Notes: generated from the sequence alone by a model not told the origin. 64,000 nt of DNA from Sabellastarte sp. h YS-2021 (GCA_964017235.1 OZ024927.1:21533160-21597159), one strand, 5' to 3'. Counted from the stretch's first letter, positions 23,817 through 35,670 are shown. Program-made: numbers and translations.

Positions 23817-24306
23817 ATAAAAACTAGGGATGGGTCGGTAGTCCCGGTATCGAGAGTTATTTACTGAAATACCGTGACGAGATTTTAAAACTGCCACTTC
23901 GCTTGTCAACATATATAATGGAAGGAAAAGTTAACATATTAGAAACATACCCAAAATCTGAAGAAATTGTAAGCTTTTATCCCCATATATTCGTCAATTT
24001 GCAGACTTTCATAGCGAAACGTTGAGAACTGCCATGTTTTGGTTACGACACTTTATAACCTAAATCTTCCTTGACAACACATAAAATGGAAGGAAAACTT
24101 AAAATATTGGGAACAAACAAGAAATCTGAAGAAATTATACAGGTTTTTCTCATATTTTTGGCAACTTTAATTGTTATGTCGTTAAGAGGAAACAACCATG
24201 TTTGGTTGGGGTGCACTAAAACGCGGAGTCCCGGAATCGGTACGGTTTTACATTGGCGACCTCCCGATGTACACATTTTTGGTACCGACCCATCCCTAAT
24301 AAAAAC
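23817..24306. mobile_element. hAT-like MITE with 8-bp target duplication
   Basis: The element is 23825-24298 (474 bp). It starts TAGGGATGGGTCGGTA and ends with the inverted TACCGACCCATCCCTA. It is flanked by an exact 8-bp direct repeat, ATAAAAAC, at 23817-23824 and 24299-24306. TAGGGATG-type ends with an 8-bp duplication are the signature of hAT transposons. The interior has a repeated block (caaacaagaaatctgaagaa region, twice). It is non-autonomous, so a hAT transposase elsewhere in the genome would have mobilised it. Confidence 0.85.
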
Positions 24307-24317
24307 CATAAGCATTT

Positions 24318-24650
24318 CTGTTCAGAGTACTAATGACCAGTCTTTTCAGTTGTAAGGAAAAGTAATGACTTATCTTTAAGGGTACCGATGACAAATCTTT
24401 TTAGCTGTCAGGCAGTAATGACTTATCTTTGTAGTGCTGATGACCAATCATTTCAGTTGTAAGGCAGTAATGGCTTATTTTTAGGGGACCTTTTAAGAAA
24501 TCTTCTCAGTTGTCAGGCAGTAATGACTTATTTTAGGGTATGGATGACAAATCCCTTCAGTTGTCAGGAAGTAATGTCTTATCTTTATAGTGCTGATGCC
24601 CAATCGTTTCAGTTGTAAGGTAGTAATGAATTATTTTAGGGTTCTATGAC
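24318..24650. repeat. Diverged 52-bp minisatellite
   Basis: The phrase AGTAATGACTTATCTTT or a close variant starts at 24361, 24414, 24466, 24519, 24570 and 24622, giving a period of 51-53 bp. Between these, gatgacaaatc and tcagttgtcaggc alternate. Units differ more than those of the array at 9061, so it is older. Confidence 0.75.
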
Positions 24651-24697
24651 TTATATTTATTGATATATAGCTATTATTTTGACATCTATGAGCTATA

Positions 24698-24945
24698 TGG
24701 CACTGTAGCCTAGTGGATAATTCACTAGCCTAGGAACACAGGGAACCCTGGTTCAGTCTCACTTACAGACAGATGCATTGTGGCTCGGATGACTTAAAAA
24801 GGCTGTCCTTTGTCATTGGCTCCTATCCCCAGTGGCAGGCTAAAGAACCTTTCAGTTAGGGGAATGACAGATGGGTGAGTATTTCTGTCACATTGACTCG
24901 TGTCCAGTATTATGAGTGATAATTTCATTATCACCTAGCTGTCTA
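24698..24945 (+). repeat. SINE family E
   Basis: Head CACTGTAGCCTAGTGGATAA (A-box region), CCCTGGTTCAGTCTC (B-box region), then body ctatccccagtggcaggcta, aaagaacctttcagttaggg. Confidence 0.65.
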
Positions 24946-25877
24946 TTTAGGTTTCATAATAGATTGTGCAAATGGAGTCCAGTTTATTACTAAAATTCTT
25001 TGTTCCTTATCAGCTTGTAAACACCATAATAAATCAGAGTTGTTGATAGCTACATCCCACTAAAAGAAAAAGTATCACAGTTAATGAAGGGAACTGTTGT
25101 TCAACATAAGTGTATTTTCTTGTAAATCTCCTTTGATGTCAACATCAAGTGTAAGGAATATTAAAAAGAAGGGACATCTATAACAACTTAATTATAAGAT
25201 AAGTAGGTCCATTAGTCTTAATTCACATTCGAGGATTTGAGATATGATACGAAATCAAATCAATTATATGTGACAAAGGTATCTCGTTCATTCATATTAA
25301 ATTGCCTTAAATAAGACTTATGTTCACAAAATGACACATACATTGCAGTGTTTGGGGAGTATTCCAAGATAATATATAATCTCATATTGATTATTAACTT
25401 TGTGCAGCTTAAATTTTCTAATTGTCTAAGACAAAATCATATATCTTAATGTATTCTAAACTAAAAGTCTCTATTTCAAGAAAATCATGGGTTTTAAACA
25501 TTTTGGCAGCTAATTGTGATCGTCTTCTTCAAATGTATCCATGTTTAATAGCCCCTGTATCTACCCTGTTATTGATCTAAGATGTATGGAATAATTTACA
25601 AGAATACAATAGATGTAAAAGTAGCTATTGAATTACATTAAAATCAATGCAAAGTCAACACTAGGTACCATGGTCAAATTTGGGGGATGTCAACGTTAAC
25701 CCCAACAGAGAACCTTGGGATAAAAGAATTACTACACATAGAAATAGCTATATACAGTGCTTTGGAATAGCCAATGTAGAAATTCATAGTAGGTCTAGGG
25801 TGAATTTTCACGTTTTTATGCTCTTGTAAGCATAGAACACTTGCATGGATTATCACCAACCAGAATAAGTACATATA
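24946..25877. other. AT-rich non-coding stretch
   Basis: Nothing recognisable. Confidence 0.5.
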
Positions 25878-26140
25878 ACCTTCACTGGTTACCAGTTTGA
25901 TACAACCGTAGGTTTATGATGACTACACTTGCCTACAAGTTTCTAAGAAGTGGCCACCCTGGTTACTGGAGTCCATTTCTACTCTCCAATACTAAGAAAT
26001 ACATCACAGGATGGGGAAGACCAGACAGAAGATTCTTGCAGGCTCCTCAGTTTTGTCCATCGGACTGATGAATTGCAATATAACTCAAGGTGGCTGTGCC
26101 TTAGAGTCTACCTGAATGCAGTGAAAAAGTACCATAAAAG
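25878..26140 (+). mobile_element. Decayed LINE ORF2 fragment
   Basis: In the plus direction it reads LHWLPV, a stop, then LAYKFLRSGHPGYWSPFL. This is the 'LHWLPV..R..F....L.YK.L..G.P.Y' region that lies before the C-terminal tail of CR1/L2-type ORF2 proteins. Several stops and shifts follow. MITE C is inserted directly downstream at 26145. Confidence 0.55.
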
Positions 26141-26144
26141 TCTA

Positions 26145-26370
26145 GCCTTGCTGAAGGTTCAAGTTTCTTTGCAGTTAGGGAAAGTTTCCAGTTCAGATAA
26201 TGGAGTTTCAGTTTCTATAATGGACTCATACATGTACTGACTTTTATAGCAGCATACAGATAAGAGAGCTTGCCTTCTTGCTTTGAAATTCTGAATGCGT
26301 ACCTTATGATTGCCAAATATGTCTGCACCTATTCTGAACATATCATACACATATGGGCCTTAAGCAAGGC
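26145..26370. mobile_element. MITE family C
   Basis: 226 bp, ends GCCTTGCTGAAGG and CCTTAAGCAAGGC, flanked by TA at 26143-26144 and 26371-26372. Close sequence match to the nested copy at 20187-20411. Confidence 0.7.
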
Positions 26371-26372
26371 TA

Positions 26373-27984
26373 ATAAAAGTCCTACTATTGAATAGAATCT
26401 ACACACTTTCAAAATTCATAACATTATTAACACAGACCTCAAATGATGTTGGTGATTCAAGAGTCTTCCGTTTCTTGTAATTTCTCACACATAACGTTCA
26501 CTAAATGCACTTGACAGTTTATCTTTATGATTCACTTTATTGTTCTGTTTAGTTGCTTTATAACCAAGGTGACCTGTTTTTATTGCTCACACAATTATGT
26601 CATTTTGCATATCAGAGAGATTGTGTCATGTTCTGCAAAGTATTAGGACACGTTTAGACGCATGCGATCTTAAAACATTTTAATGATCCAACATACACTG
26701 TTTGACTTAAAACACTGGGGGCTGTTATGCAAAGGGTCTTATGCCCCTGTTCCCCCATGTGACTAAGGCTCCAAATTAATTTTTTTTAAAAATCAGTTTC
26801 CTAAAAATGAAGAGTCCTAGACAGTCGGCTTGTGTCTGTTTGGTTCAGTTGCAGTCGGTATAAATATCAAATATGTTTGATATTTTGCACGATTGTAACC
26901 AATCCACTTTCGTGCCTACCCACAAATTTCCCAGTCTCAGGCTTCCTAAGGCCTCCTCAGACCCAAATTTACACAATCCTATGTTGTCTGAGACGTCCTG
27001 CAACTCTTAATCTTAGGACTCTTAATCACAGGAAGCCTTAGCTTAGTCCCAGGAGTCCTGGACTCAATCCCAGACCACAACAAAAGTCCCTCATTGCTGT
27101 CTGAGGAAATTGGTTTTTAGTCCCAGGAAGGTTGAGGTGGCCTCAGACCAGTCTTAGAACAAGTCGGTATAGCCCCGACATGATTGGGCTTAATCCAACA
27201 CCTAGGCCAGGATTCCATTTTCCCACCCATTTTCAGGGTTTTTTCACTGACTCTCAATGATTAAGGGTCCCAGGATGAACCGGGGATTAATCCTTTGGTG
27301 GAACAGGGGCAATAGGGTAGGTCAGGGAGACTGAAATGGATTTCACAAAGGGTGACTTAGCTAGAAGCAGGCTTATTAAATAACCACAGCAGTTTTCTAT
27401 GTCATGTGAGCCTTCATTTCTAGTCAAAATGTTTTAGTGGTAACGAATATGCTTTGTTTAACTCATTTTATCTTTGGAAAATGCTGTTTTTCAATGGAAA
27501 ATCTTCTAATCACATAAATATGTCCAAATACTAATTTAGAGAGATCTTCTATACATTTATTTTTTTTTACTTTTCATATTTTGAAGTGAGAAAAAATATA
27601 TGGATGCCAATGTTTTGCAATGACCAATGTTTTATACCTCCACTAAGAAATTATTATTTTCATGACCATCTATCTGTCTGTTTGGTAGTAGGATTATGCA
27701 AACACTACTGTTTGGAACTTCAGAAGGTCAAGAAGATGGGTCTTGGTCCAACTTAATTTCCATTAAATTTTGAGAGTAATCTGCAACACTCGTCTAGATA
27801 CAAAAATGTAATCATTTTATCATTTCCAGTTACTTATTATTTACTTATTGGTGTCAAAGTGCTCATGTTTACTTCTATTTTAGAGGTGAAAGTAAATTGC
27901 CACTGAAAGCATAATTTCTAAGTTTGACCACTATAATATTAAAAATGGATGTGGATTGATTTTAAATGATACTCTTTGTGAATC
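26373..27984. other. Non-coding stretch with a possible TIR element
   Basis: At 26742-27311, TGCCCCTGTTCCCCCA on the left and its near-inverse TGGTGGAACAGGGGCA on the right could be ends of an old TIR element of about 570 bp. The interior has several repeated CTCAGAC phrases. No target duplication is visible. The rest (27320-27984) shows no gene. Confidence 0.3.
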
Positions 27985-28479
27985 CAGGACATGTAATTCT
28001 AATTCTAAAGAGGACTCTAAGGCGCAACACAACCAAAAAAGCAGTCAACCAATTTCAGAATCCAGAGACAGAAGAGAGGGTCAAGCACCACAGAGAACGC
28101 CAGGGGATGGTATAGGCTGAGGTGGGTATGCTTTGGTGTACAGGTAGGTTTTAAGCTGCTTTCTGAAAGAGGCTAGGGAGGATGAAGCACGAATCTCATC
28201 TGGGAGAGCATTCCAAATACTGGGAGCATCAAAAGCAAAACCATTACCAAACTGTTTGACAGATTTATGAACAGACGGGTGGAACTTCGGTATGACAAGG
28301 AAATTACCACCACTTTGACTGCGCCTGGTGCTATAAGAACTGCTGTAGGAAGAAAGATATGGAGCAAAATACCGAGGAAAACCTGTATGAAGAAACTTGT
28401 AGACAAGTGTGGCTGTCTTGAACACATGTACATGCTTGTGGAAGATGTTTATTAATTGAGGAATTAACCAATGTTTCAA
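27985..28479 (-). mobile_element. LINE ORF2 C-terminal end, open frame
   Basis: The best-preserved LINE tail in this group. The minus frame 28081-28479 (132 residues) contains LVYKFLHTGFPRYFAPYL, then FAFDAPSIWNALPDEI, then SFRKQLKTYLYTKAYPP, the diagnostic C-terminal block of CR1/L2/jockey-like ORF2. The 3' UTR runs to about 27985 and ends in an ATTCTA microsatellite on the plus strand. The reverse transcriptase and endonuclease parts are missing, so it is 5'-truncated. Confidence 0.75.
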
Positions 28480-28722
28480 ACACTATTGCCATTATTTTAC
28501 TTGTTTGTGGTTACATTTTCCCCATCAAAAGCCTGCTGATACAAACCTCCTCAAGAGCCCCAAACACCACACTTGTGTCAGATCAGGCAAATTGTACCAT
28601 TGTTTTTCACAGAGTTTGCTAATAAGAATTTCGCATAAGGAGGCACAAACTGTATACCATGAATAAAGGCCTTTAAGCTTGAAGAAATTTTGTTACAAAT
28701 TTTATGTGAGTCATTAAAGTTG

Positions 28723-28860
28723 GGGTTTTACGTCCCATTCAACAGCCAGGGTCATATTGGGACAGGTGCTCAGCATTGCCACTTGTTGGGCTCAAGCCCT
28801 CACATAGGTAACGGCCCGTGCTTGCCTACCATTACACAGTGAGTTACTGGGAATGTTTTT
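28723..28860 (-). repeat. SINE family G
   Basis: On the minus strand the tRNA-like head (gtgtaatggtaggcaagc, then gggcttgagcccaac) leads into a body ending in gttgaatgggacgtaaaacc. Relatives are at 21330 and perhaps 16541 and 18560. Confidence 0.5.
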
Positions 28861-30519
28861 CATTACTGATCAGTTTCTACGTAAGATATGAATACAGAGT
28901 TCAAGATATTACTCCAGACTGGAATTGCTTTTACAGGCAGTTACTAAAAATGTGAAAAGACTGCATCCCCATGCTCCTATGTTTTTCTTTGTTTAAACAA
29001 AGCTTTACAGAAAATGGAATGAATTCTGGTCACAATTTGTCACATTTATTTGTTATATAAATATTGAAATATTGTCCTTACATGTAGATGTATCATTAAT
29101 TTTGAAAAATGTTGCATATATGGTTTTATGTATCTAGATATTTACATGTACCTGCTCATATGTATGTATATTTAAGTCTATGTTTTATGTTCAATACTAT
29201 AGTATCTTTTCTATATATTTACAGTATCTTTTGTGGCTTGGGCATTAAAAATATTTCAAGGAAGATTAAGTCAAGTACAAGGCTAAATCACAAAAGATAA
29301 TGCAATAAAATAGAATTAAAATTACTCTACCTTTTCAAGTCTGGTGATCCAACGAACACTAATTACCAATCAACAGTATCCATTATGTGAAAATAATGTT
29401 TCTTCAATCAGTGTTTTGTTGTTGATTACTTCTTTCCACAAATAAAGTCTTTCATCTTACACCATTGCAAGAACTTTTGATTTTATTCAAAATAGCAGTC
29501 TATTTTAAAAACAAAAACTCACCCACCTAAGCAATGTCTAAAATATCTAATATATACCATGCATATTATATAGTAGAATGTTTTCATTAAAAACTATAGT
29601 TCCAACTAAAACTATTGTATTCCAGACTACAATTATAAAGATCCTGTTTACATCAATAACTTCAAGGCACAGATATATCAACACAATTTTTCGTTTTTGT
29701 CTGCAAAATTTCTTCCAGTTCAGTTTCTGCTTTTACCAAATATCAAATACCTTCCAGCAATATATTACCTATATACGTGTGTATAAACATCCCCATTTAA
29801 CACATATGCCACAGTGAGCATTGGACCCACTTAAACATTGCTCCTGGATTAATTTCAATATGACCATAGAAATTCTATGTGAATACTCCGGAAACGAATT
29901 CCCTTTGTGATTGGAACGTGTAAATGTGTTGATTATATATGGCCAGAAACGCGATAAGTTTGTCCATAACATTTTAAAACCTTATACCACAGTTTACACT
30001 TCTCAGATAAGTTGCTGTGAAGTAAGCTGAAGTAAGAAAATGTGTCTTAACAATTCGAAACTGTGTTACATACTCTGCTACAGTGTAAGCCCTGCTTATT
30101 TTTTGGTCAATAAAAGATAGTGACTAAGATTGTTTAAACTGTTGGAGATATGCACCATTTTAAGGTGACCTTAACCTCCCAGTAATAACATATATGTAAT
30201 TATATTGAATGTAGTCTTTTTAATTTCGTGACAGTATCGCAGAAACAACTTGACAGATTCAATTTGAATTTGGCAGGTGGATATATACTGCATGGCATTA
30301 AAACTTGGCATACGCAAACTATTGATTTACAGTTGGCTGTCACTGGCAAGCCTCAAAGGAAAAAAGTGTGATGGCACCAAAGTGGCATGAAGTACATTTT
30401 TATTTCAGGAATATCTGTTTACAGATTCCCAGTGTGGTGCCATTTTGGGGTGCTACTTTCTTGTGGAAGTTATATTTATCATCCATGAATAAGTAATGTG
30501 AAATGTGTTATTATAATAA
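28861..30519. other. AT-rich non-coding stretch
   Basis: No gene or clear element. Short open frames at 29109, 29578 and 29769 have no domains. Confidence 0.5.
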
Positions 30520-30650
30520 CACTCTGACTGCGCCTAGTACTATCCCAACTACTGTAAAAATAAGGGTATGGAACAACACACTTGGGAAAACAAGCATGAA
30601 GAAATTTGTAAACAAGTGTGGCTGTTTTAAAAACTGAACAATGTCAAACA
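30520..30650 (-). mobile_element. LINE ORF2 fragment
   Basis: A short segment aligned with 28310-28435 (ctgactgcgcct, acaagtgtggctgt, aagaaattt/cttgta). It is an internal fragment of the same ORF2 family without its 3' tail. Confidence 0.55.
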
Positions 30651-31285
30651 AGTCAATGCAATTTCTTCACATCAGGTGTTATTCTGGTGTGTCTACTGGT
30701 ATAAATAAGCCTTTGGTGGTCATGTTGTGCCAAGTTATGGTGGGAAGTAGTTAGGGATACATCGGTATCAAAACTGTGTTCATTGGGAGGTCGTCAATGC
30801 AAAACCGTACCGATTTCGGGACTCCGCGTTTTAGTACACTCCAAACAACATGGACATTTCCTGTTCATGACATTGCAATAAAAGTGGCCAAATGCATAAA
30901 ATATGAGATAAAAGTTTATAGTTTCTACAGATTTCTTGTTTGTTTTCCTTCAAATATATGAGCTGAAAAGCGAGATTGAAGTTATCAATTGTCGTAACCA
31001 AAACATGGCAGTTCTGCTAAATGTAATCGCTAGTACTGTTTTAAGTGTATAAATGCATGAAAATTCGGAATAAAAGCTTATAATTTCTTCAGATTTTGGG
31101 CATGTTTGCAATATATTCTTCCTTCCATTATATGTGCTGACATACAAAATGGAGGTTTTAAAATCTCATCTTGGTATTTCAGTAAAATGGTCTCGATACC
31201 CAGATACCTGGCCTACCGACCCATCCTTAGACTTTCCTCAAACCCTTTTGTCTTAGGTATTATATGAGGACTGAATGACTTTTTA

Positions 31286-32004
31286 AATAAAGGAAACAAA
31301 TGCAGAAATGATGGTAGTCACAGATAAAGTTCACTTTATACCAAATTTATATTGAGTTGGGCCTTATATTATCTAAGACAGCACATTTTGACTATCGAAA
31401 TACAGTTGTGTATAACATTACAACAGTATAAGGCCCAACTCAATATAAATTTGGTATAAAGTGAACTTTATCTGTGACTACCATCACTTCTGCATTTGTT
31501 TCCTTTATATTCTACTATGAGTGTGATCACAGAAAGTGAAAGTCACAGCGACTTGACTACTGCAGTTTCCATGATTGACATACAGTCAGACACCATGGAT
31601 AATAAGGGAGAAAGCACTCCTTATCCTAGAGAAAAGATTTCAGATGAACATATACCTTATCACATGTAGAAAATGGGACAAATACTATGTTGGTGAAACT
31701 GGACGCCCGTTCAGGAAAAGAATCTATGAACATTGACTGTCTATATCTAAACCTAAGGATTCCAGAATCACCCCAGTCTCTAAACACTTCACAGAACAGG
31801 GCCATTCTGTAAAGGATATGCAGTTCTCCCTTCTTGAATGGTGTTCCCTTAAATACCACGAAGCCATTACTGATCACAGAAAGATGAGAGAGAAATGGTG
31901 GAGGTGGAATATTGGGGCAATACATACAATTGGCAAAAACCAATTTATTTAATTGAGGGTTCATTTTGGTGTCTATTCATACTCATTACACTCATGTTTT
32001 TATT
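31286..32004 (+). mobile_element. 5'-truncated Penelope-like element
   Basis: 719 bp bounded by an exact 15-bp direct repeat, CTGAATGACTTTTTA, at 31271-31285 and 32005-32019. The plus strand from about 31655 encodes a decayed GIY-YIG endonuclease domain: YYVGETGRPFRKRIYEH, a stop, then PVSKHFTEQGHSVKDMQFSL and MREKWWRWNIGAIHTIGKNQ. That domain at the C-terminus is typical of Penelope-like retroelements, and the KWW...IG...G.N ending is a family hallmark. The reverse transcriptase is absent. At least one in-frame stop follows YEH. The 5' part is a large inverted repeat, listed separately. Confidence 0.75.
31287..31508. repeat. 82-bp inverted repeat in the Penelope-like element
   Basis: Left arm 31287-31368 and right arm 31427-31508 are inverse copies with one mismatch by eye; the spacer is 58 bp. 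The arms start ATAAAGGAAACAAATGC and end GAGTTGGGCCTTATA. Penelope-like insertions often carry partial terminal repeats and 5' inversions, which would explain it. Confidence 0.8.
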
Positions 32005-32169
32005 CTGAATGACTTTTTAGCCAGAATGTGGGGCTGAAAAAAGTATTTCATTCCTCAGTAATTTCTCCACCCATCATAATGGGTTCATAATGATTCCATG
32101 TATGTCAGATTTGGTGGAATAAGAAATACAAAGACTTGGAGCAAGTCTTAACCCATCCATAGAAGTAGT

Positions 32170-33164
32170 AGTGATCTCAGTATACCTTGTGCAAAATTTG
32201 TAACGATAACGTTGACACTTTTGTAGATATCTATTATTGATCTAGTCTGCCTTTTTCACATCCAAACTACATGATACACAGCAGGTCGGAGAATTGTGAA
32301 CGGGCCATTAAAAGTTTTAGCCAAAACTAGAATGCAACTTCTATATTATCTATAAATACAAATGTGCGTAGGTCTCTTTGGTGCGAGTGGTGGTCCAAAT
32401 ATAATCACATTGATAAGATATCGTGATCTGTTTATATATTAAGCTAGAGAAAATTAATGACAGACACTGTTCAAATATATATGAACATTAACTGTTTGAC
32501 AAATTGGAACTCTAGGTTCACATAAAAGATAAGTGTGACGTCATAGCCACATCTGTCTGGGGCTGATGTTTTAATCAGTAATAAGCTTTTATGGGTAAGG
32601 TCAGCCAAGTTAAATACTGTTTTCAGCATCAAATTAGCACAACTAGAACAAAGCTTGTTTATAATCCTCGCCCCTTAAAGTGGAGTACATTGTTAACAAG
32701 TTGTTTGTTTGTGTATAAGTCGAAAACTATGCATTAGATTGGAGGGTTATATTTCCGCCAAAGGTGGGGGTCTACCTGTGGAACAATCATCATTAAAAAT
32801 TATCTAGACCCGGAGTGGGACTCAAAATGTTTTTCAGTGATTTTGTTTCCTGGTGTTTTTGCTCTGGTAGGCAATGCTTGTTTGAGTTTGTTTTATGTAA
32901 TTAAATAGCAGCTTCTGTTGGTAACTAAAAAGTACTCGAACCAGCATAAAACCTCGTTGAAAACCCAATATCTCTAATATGGCTTATGAGTCCCAAGATA
33001 AAAAAATCATTTAAGAATTACTGGATCCAGTTGGTGATCCAGGACACTAGAAAAATTTAACTATCTGTCACTTGTGACACTGTCAGTATTTCAAGAAAAC
33101 GTCTTCAAAACCTATCATCTCTTTTTTTTCTGAATTAAGAGAGTAATTCGGATGACTACCAAAA
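32170..33164. other. Non-coding stretch
   Basis: No supported gene. The parts near 32740-33110 look like a common dispersed repeat, but its limits cannot be set here. Confidence 0.45.
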
Positions 33165-33270
33165 ATGACTTCAAGTGGGAAAGCTGAGAGATGTTTACAG
33201 ATGGCCAAGAGTTTACGGATACAGAACCATGATCATCTGAAAGTACCGGTTTCTTCTACCCCTAACTATC
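33165..33270 (+). repeat. SINE family F, body fragment
   Basis: Matches the body of the copy at 36483 (aagtgggaaagctg, cagaaccatgat, accggtttcttctacccc). The tRNA-like head is missing. Confidence 0.45.
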
Positions 33271-33449
33271 AGTCACAATAGAACTGACACCAAGGTGCAA
33301 GGTATAAAGGATGTTTTGCACAGCTGCAGCCCTACATTATTGCCCAAGTATGTCACTTGACTCATAATTTTGCCCATTCTTCTGTTAGGTTGATGACCTG
33401 ATTACCACGTGTTCGGAAAGATGTTTCGCCTGCATAGCAGTAACTTATA

Positions 33450-33845
33450 CCCCAATTCACACTACAGGTGGTATAATCTGCAGTTTCAGATATTTGCAGA
33501 ATGCCCCTGTCCTTCAACTACCGTCTGATTTTTGTACGTGACCTGATGATATGGTGGCAAAAGGTTCAACAGAAGTTTTGAAATGTTTAAAATTTCTGCC
33601 TCTGAATTTGGTACCGTGAGCATTTGAGAAGAAAGCAAGGATCTGCAAATGAATTTCTTGCTAAAGTAACTGAAGGTGTATCCTATGGTGTATATAAAGT
33701 TGTGACTCAGTCGTCTTTTGATGTAACATAGTGACATAAGGTGAGTGAAGGTAAATGGATGTTTCTCCACTGTGTCACAAGGTTGCATAAAAACTTTGGA
33801 TGGTAGTTTAAGGACACGACATTTCACCGAATGCTTATGACCATA
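33450..33845. mobile_element. MITE family D whose right end became a tandem array
   Basis: The left TIR CCCCAATTCACACTACAGG and about 390 bp of interior match the copies at 8481 and 37172 (tttcttgct, taactgaaggtgta, gttgtgactc, cactgtgtcac). Where the right terminal part should be, the 72-bp array starts. Single-copy DNA resumes after 35670 without the final GGGG. Confidence 0.65.
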
Positions 33846-35670
33846 GTTTATGCAGCCTGTAGTATGAATGATACACCAAATGTGGCATCGTTAGAGGCAG
33901 TCAACCCTCTAACCATGGGACATACTGCCTGTAGTGTGAATGATACACCAAATGTGGCATCCTTAGAGGCACTCAAACCTCTAACCGTGGGACATACTGC
34001 CTGTAGTGTGAATGATACACCAAATGTGGCATCCTTAGAGGCACTCAACCCTCTAACCGTGGGACATACTGCCTGTAGTGTGAATGATACACCAAATGTG
34101 GCATCCTTAGAGGCACTCAAACCTCTAACCGTGGGACATACTGCCTGTAGTGTGAATGATACACCAAATGTGGCATCCTTAGAGGCACTCAACCCTCTAA
34201 CCATGGGACATACTGCCTATAGTGTGAATGATACACCAAATGTGGCATCCTTAGAGGCACTCAACCCTCTAACCATGGGACATACTGCCTGTAGTGTGAA
34301 TGATACACCAAATGTGGCATCCTTAGAGGCACTCAACCCTCTAACCATGGGACATACTGCCTGTAGTGTGAATGATACACCAAATGTGGCATCCTTAGAG
34401 GCACTCAACCCTCTAACCATGGGACATACTGCCTGTAGTGTGAATGATACACCAAATGTGGCATCCTTAGAGGCACTCAAACCTCTAACCGTGGGACATA
34501 CTGCCTGTAGTGTGAATGATACACCAAATGTGGCATCCTTAGAGGCACTCAACCCTCTAACCGTGGGACATACTGCCTGTAGTGTGAATGATACACCAAA
34601 TGTGGCATCCTTAGAGGCACTCAAACCTCTAACCGTGGGACATACTGCCTGTAGTGTGAATGATACACCAAATGTGGCATCCTTAGAGGCACTCAACCCT
34701 CTAACCATGGGACATACTGCCTGTAGTGTGAATGATACACCAAATGTGGCATCCTTAGAGGCACTCAACCCTCTAACCATGGGACATACTGCCTGTAGTG
34801 TGAATGATACACCAAATGTGGCATCCTTAGAGGCACTCAACCCTCTAACCATGGGACATACTGCCTGTAGTGTGAATGATTCACCAAATGTGGCATCCTT
34901 AGAGGCACTCAACCCTCTAACCATGGGACATACTGCCTGTAGTGTGAATGATACACCAAATGTGGCATCCTTAGAGGCACTCAACCCTCTAACCATGAGA
35001 CATACTGCCTGTAGTGTGAATGATACACCAAATGTGGCATCCTTAGAGGCACTCAACCCTCTAACCATGGGACATACTGCCTGTAGTGTGAATGATACAC
35101 CAAATGTGGCATCCTTAGAGGCACTCAAACCTCTAACCGTGGGACATACTGCCTGTAGTGTGAATGATACACCAAATGTGGCATCCTTAGAGGCACTCAA
35201 CCCTCTAACCATGGGACATACTGCCTGTAGTGTGAATGATACACCAAATGTGGCATCCTTAGAGGCACTCAACCCTCTAACCATGGGACATACTGCCTGT
35301 AGTGTGAATGATACACCAAATGTGGCATCCTTAGAGGCACTCAAACCTCTAACCGTGGGACATACTGCCTGTAGTGTGAATGATACACCAAATGTGGCAT
35401 CCTTAGAGGCACTCAAACCTCTAACCGTGGGACATACTGCCTGTAGTGTGAATGATACACCAAATGTGGCATCCTTAGAGGCACTCAAACCTCTAACCGT
35501 GGGACATACTGCCTGTAGTGTGAATGATGCACCAAATGTGGCATCCTTAGAGGCACTCAACCCTCTAACCATGGGACATACTGCCTGTAGTGTGAATGAT
35601 ACACCAAATGTGGCATCCTTAGAGGCACTCAAACCTCTAACCGTGGGACATACTGCCTGTAGTGTGAATG
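33846..35670. repeat. 72-bp minisatellite, 25 units
   Basis: A degenerate first unit (33846-33917), 24 units starting GGACATACTGCCTG every 72 bp from 33918, and a partial last unit at 35646-35670. Units differ at few sites: CAACCC or CAAACC, and ATG or GTG; single variants occur in units 5, 14, 16 and 23. CAAACC units are 1, 3, 8, 10, 17, 20, 21, 22 and 24, always followed by GTG. Because 72 is divisible by three, both strands stay open (33831-35771 plus; 34217-35632 minus). Each unit contains the MITE D terminal phrase ATACTGCCTGTAGTGTGAATG-like, so it arose from that end. Confidence 0.95.

Larger units (their letters stand above)
31230..32147. mobile_element. MITE family H split by a Penelope-like element
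   Basis: The left part is 31230-31285 (gactttcctcaaaccctttt onward), the right part 32005-32147 (ctgaatgactttttagccag to ggagcaagtc). It is collinear with the copies at 6490 and 9951. TTA flanks it at 31227-31229 and 32148-32150. Without the insert it is about 185 bp. Confidence 0.7.
30744..32169. mobile_element. hAT-like MITE, interrupted host of a nest
   Basis: It starts at 30752 with TAGGGATACATCGGTA and shares the interior of the MITE at 23825 (inverse orientation, e.g. cgggactccgcgttttagta). Its right end appears twice: ctaccgacccatcc before 31227 and acccatccata at 32151-32161. An exact 8-bp direct repeat, GAAGTAGT, lies at 30744-30751 and 32162-32169, directly outside the outermost ends. 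The simplest reading is one hAT-like MITE whose right end was split by insertion of MITE H. Confidence 0.65.

Noticed and set aside
26742-27311. PIF/Harbinger-type transposon
   Set aside because: Only about 15 bp of imperfect inverted ends and no target duplication or transposase; listed only as a possible old TIR element.
33846-35670. CRISPR-like array
   Set aside because: Contiguous near-identical 72-bp units without unique spacers, in an animal-type genome.
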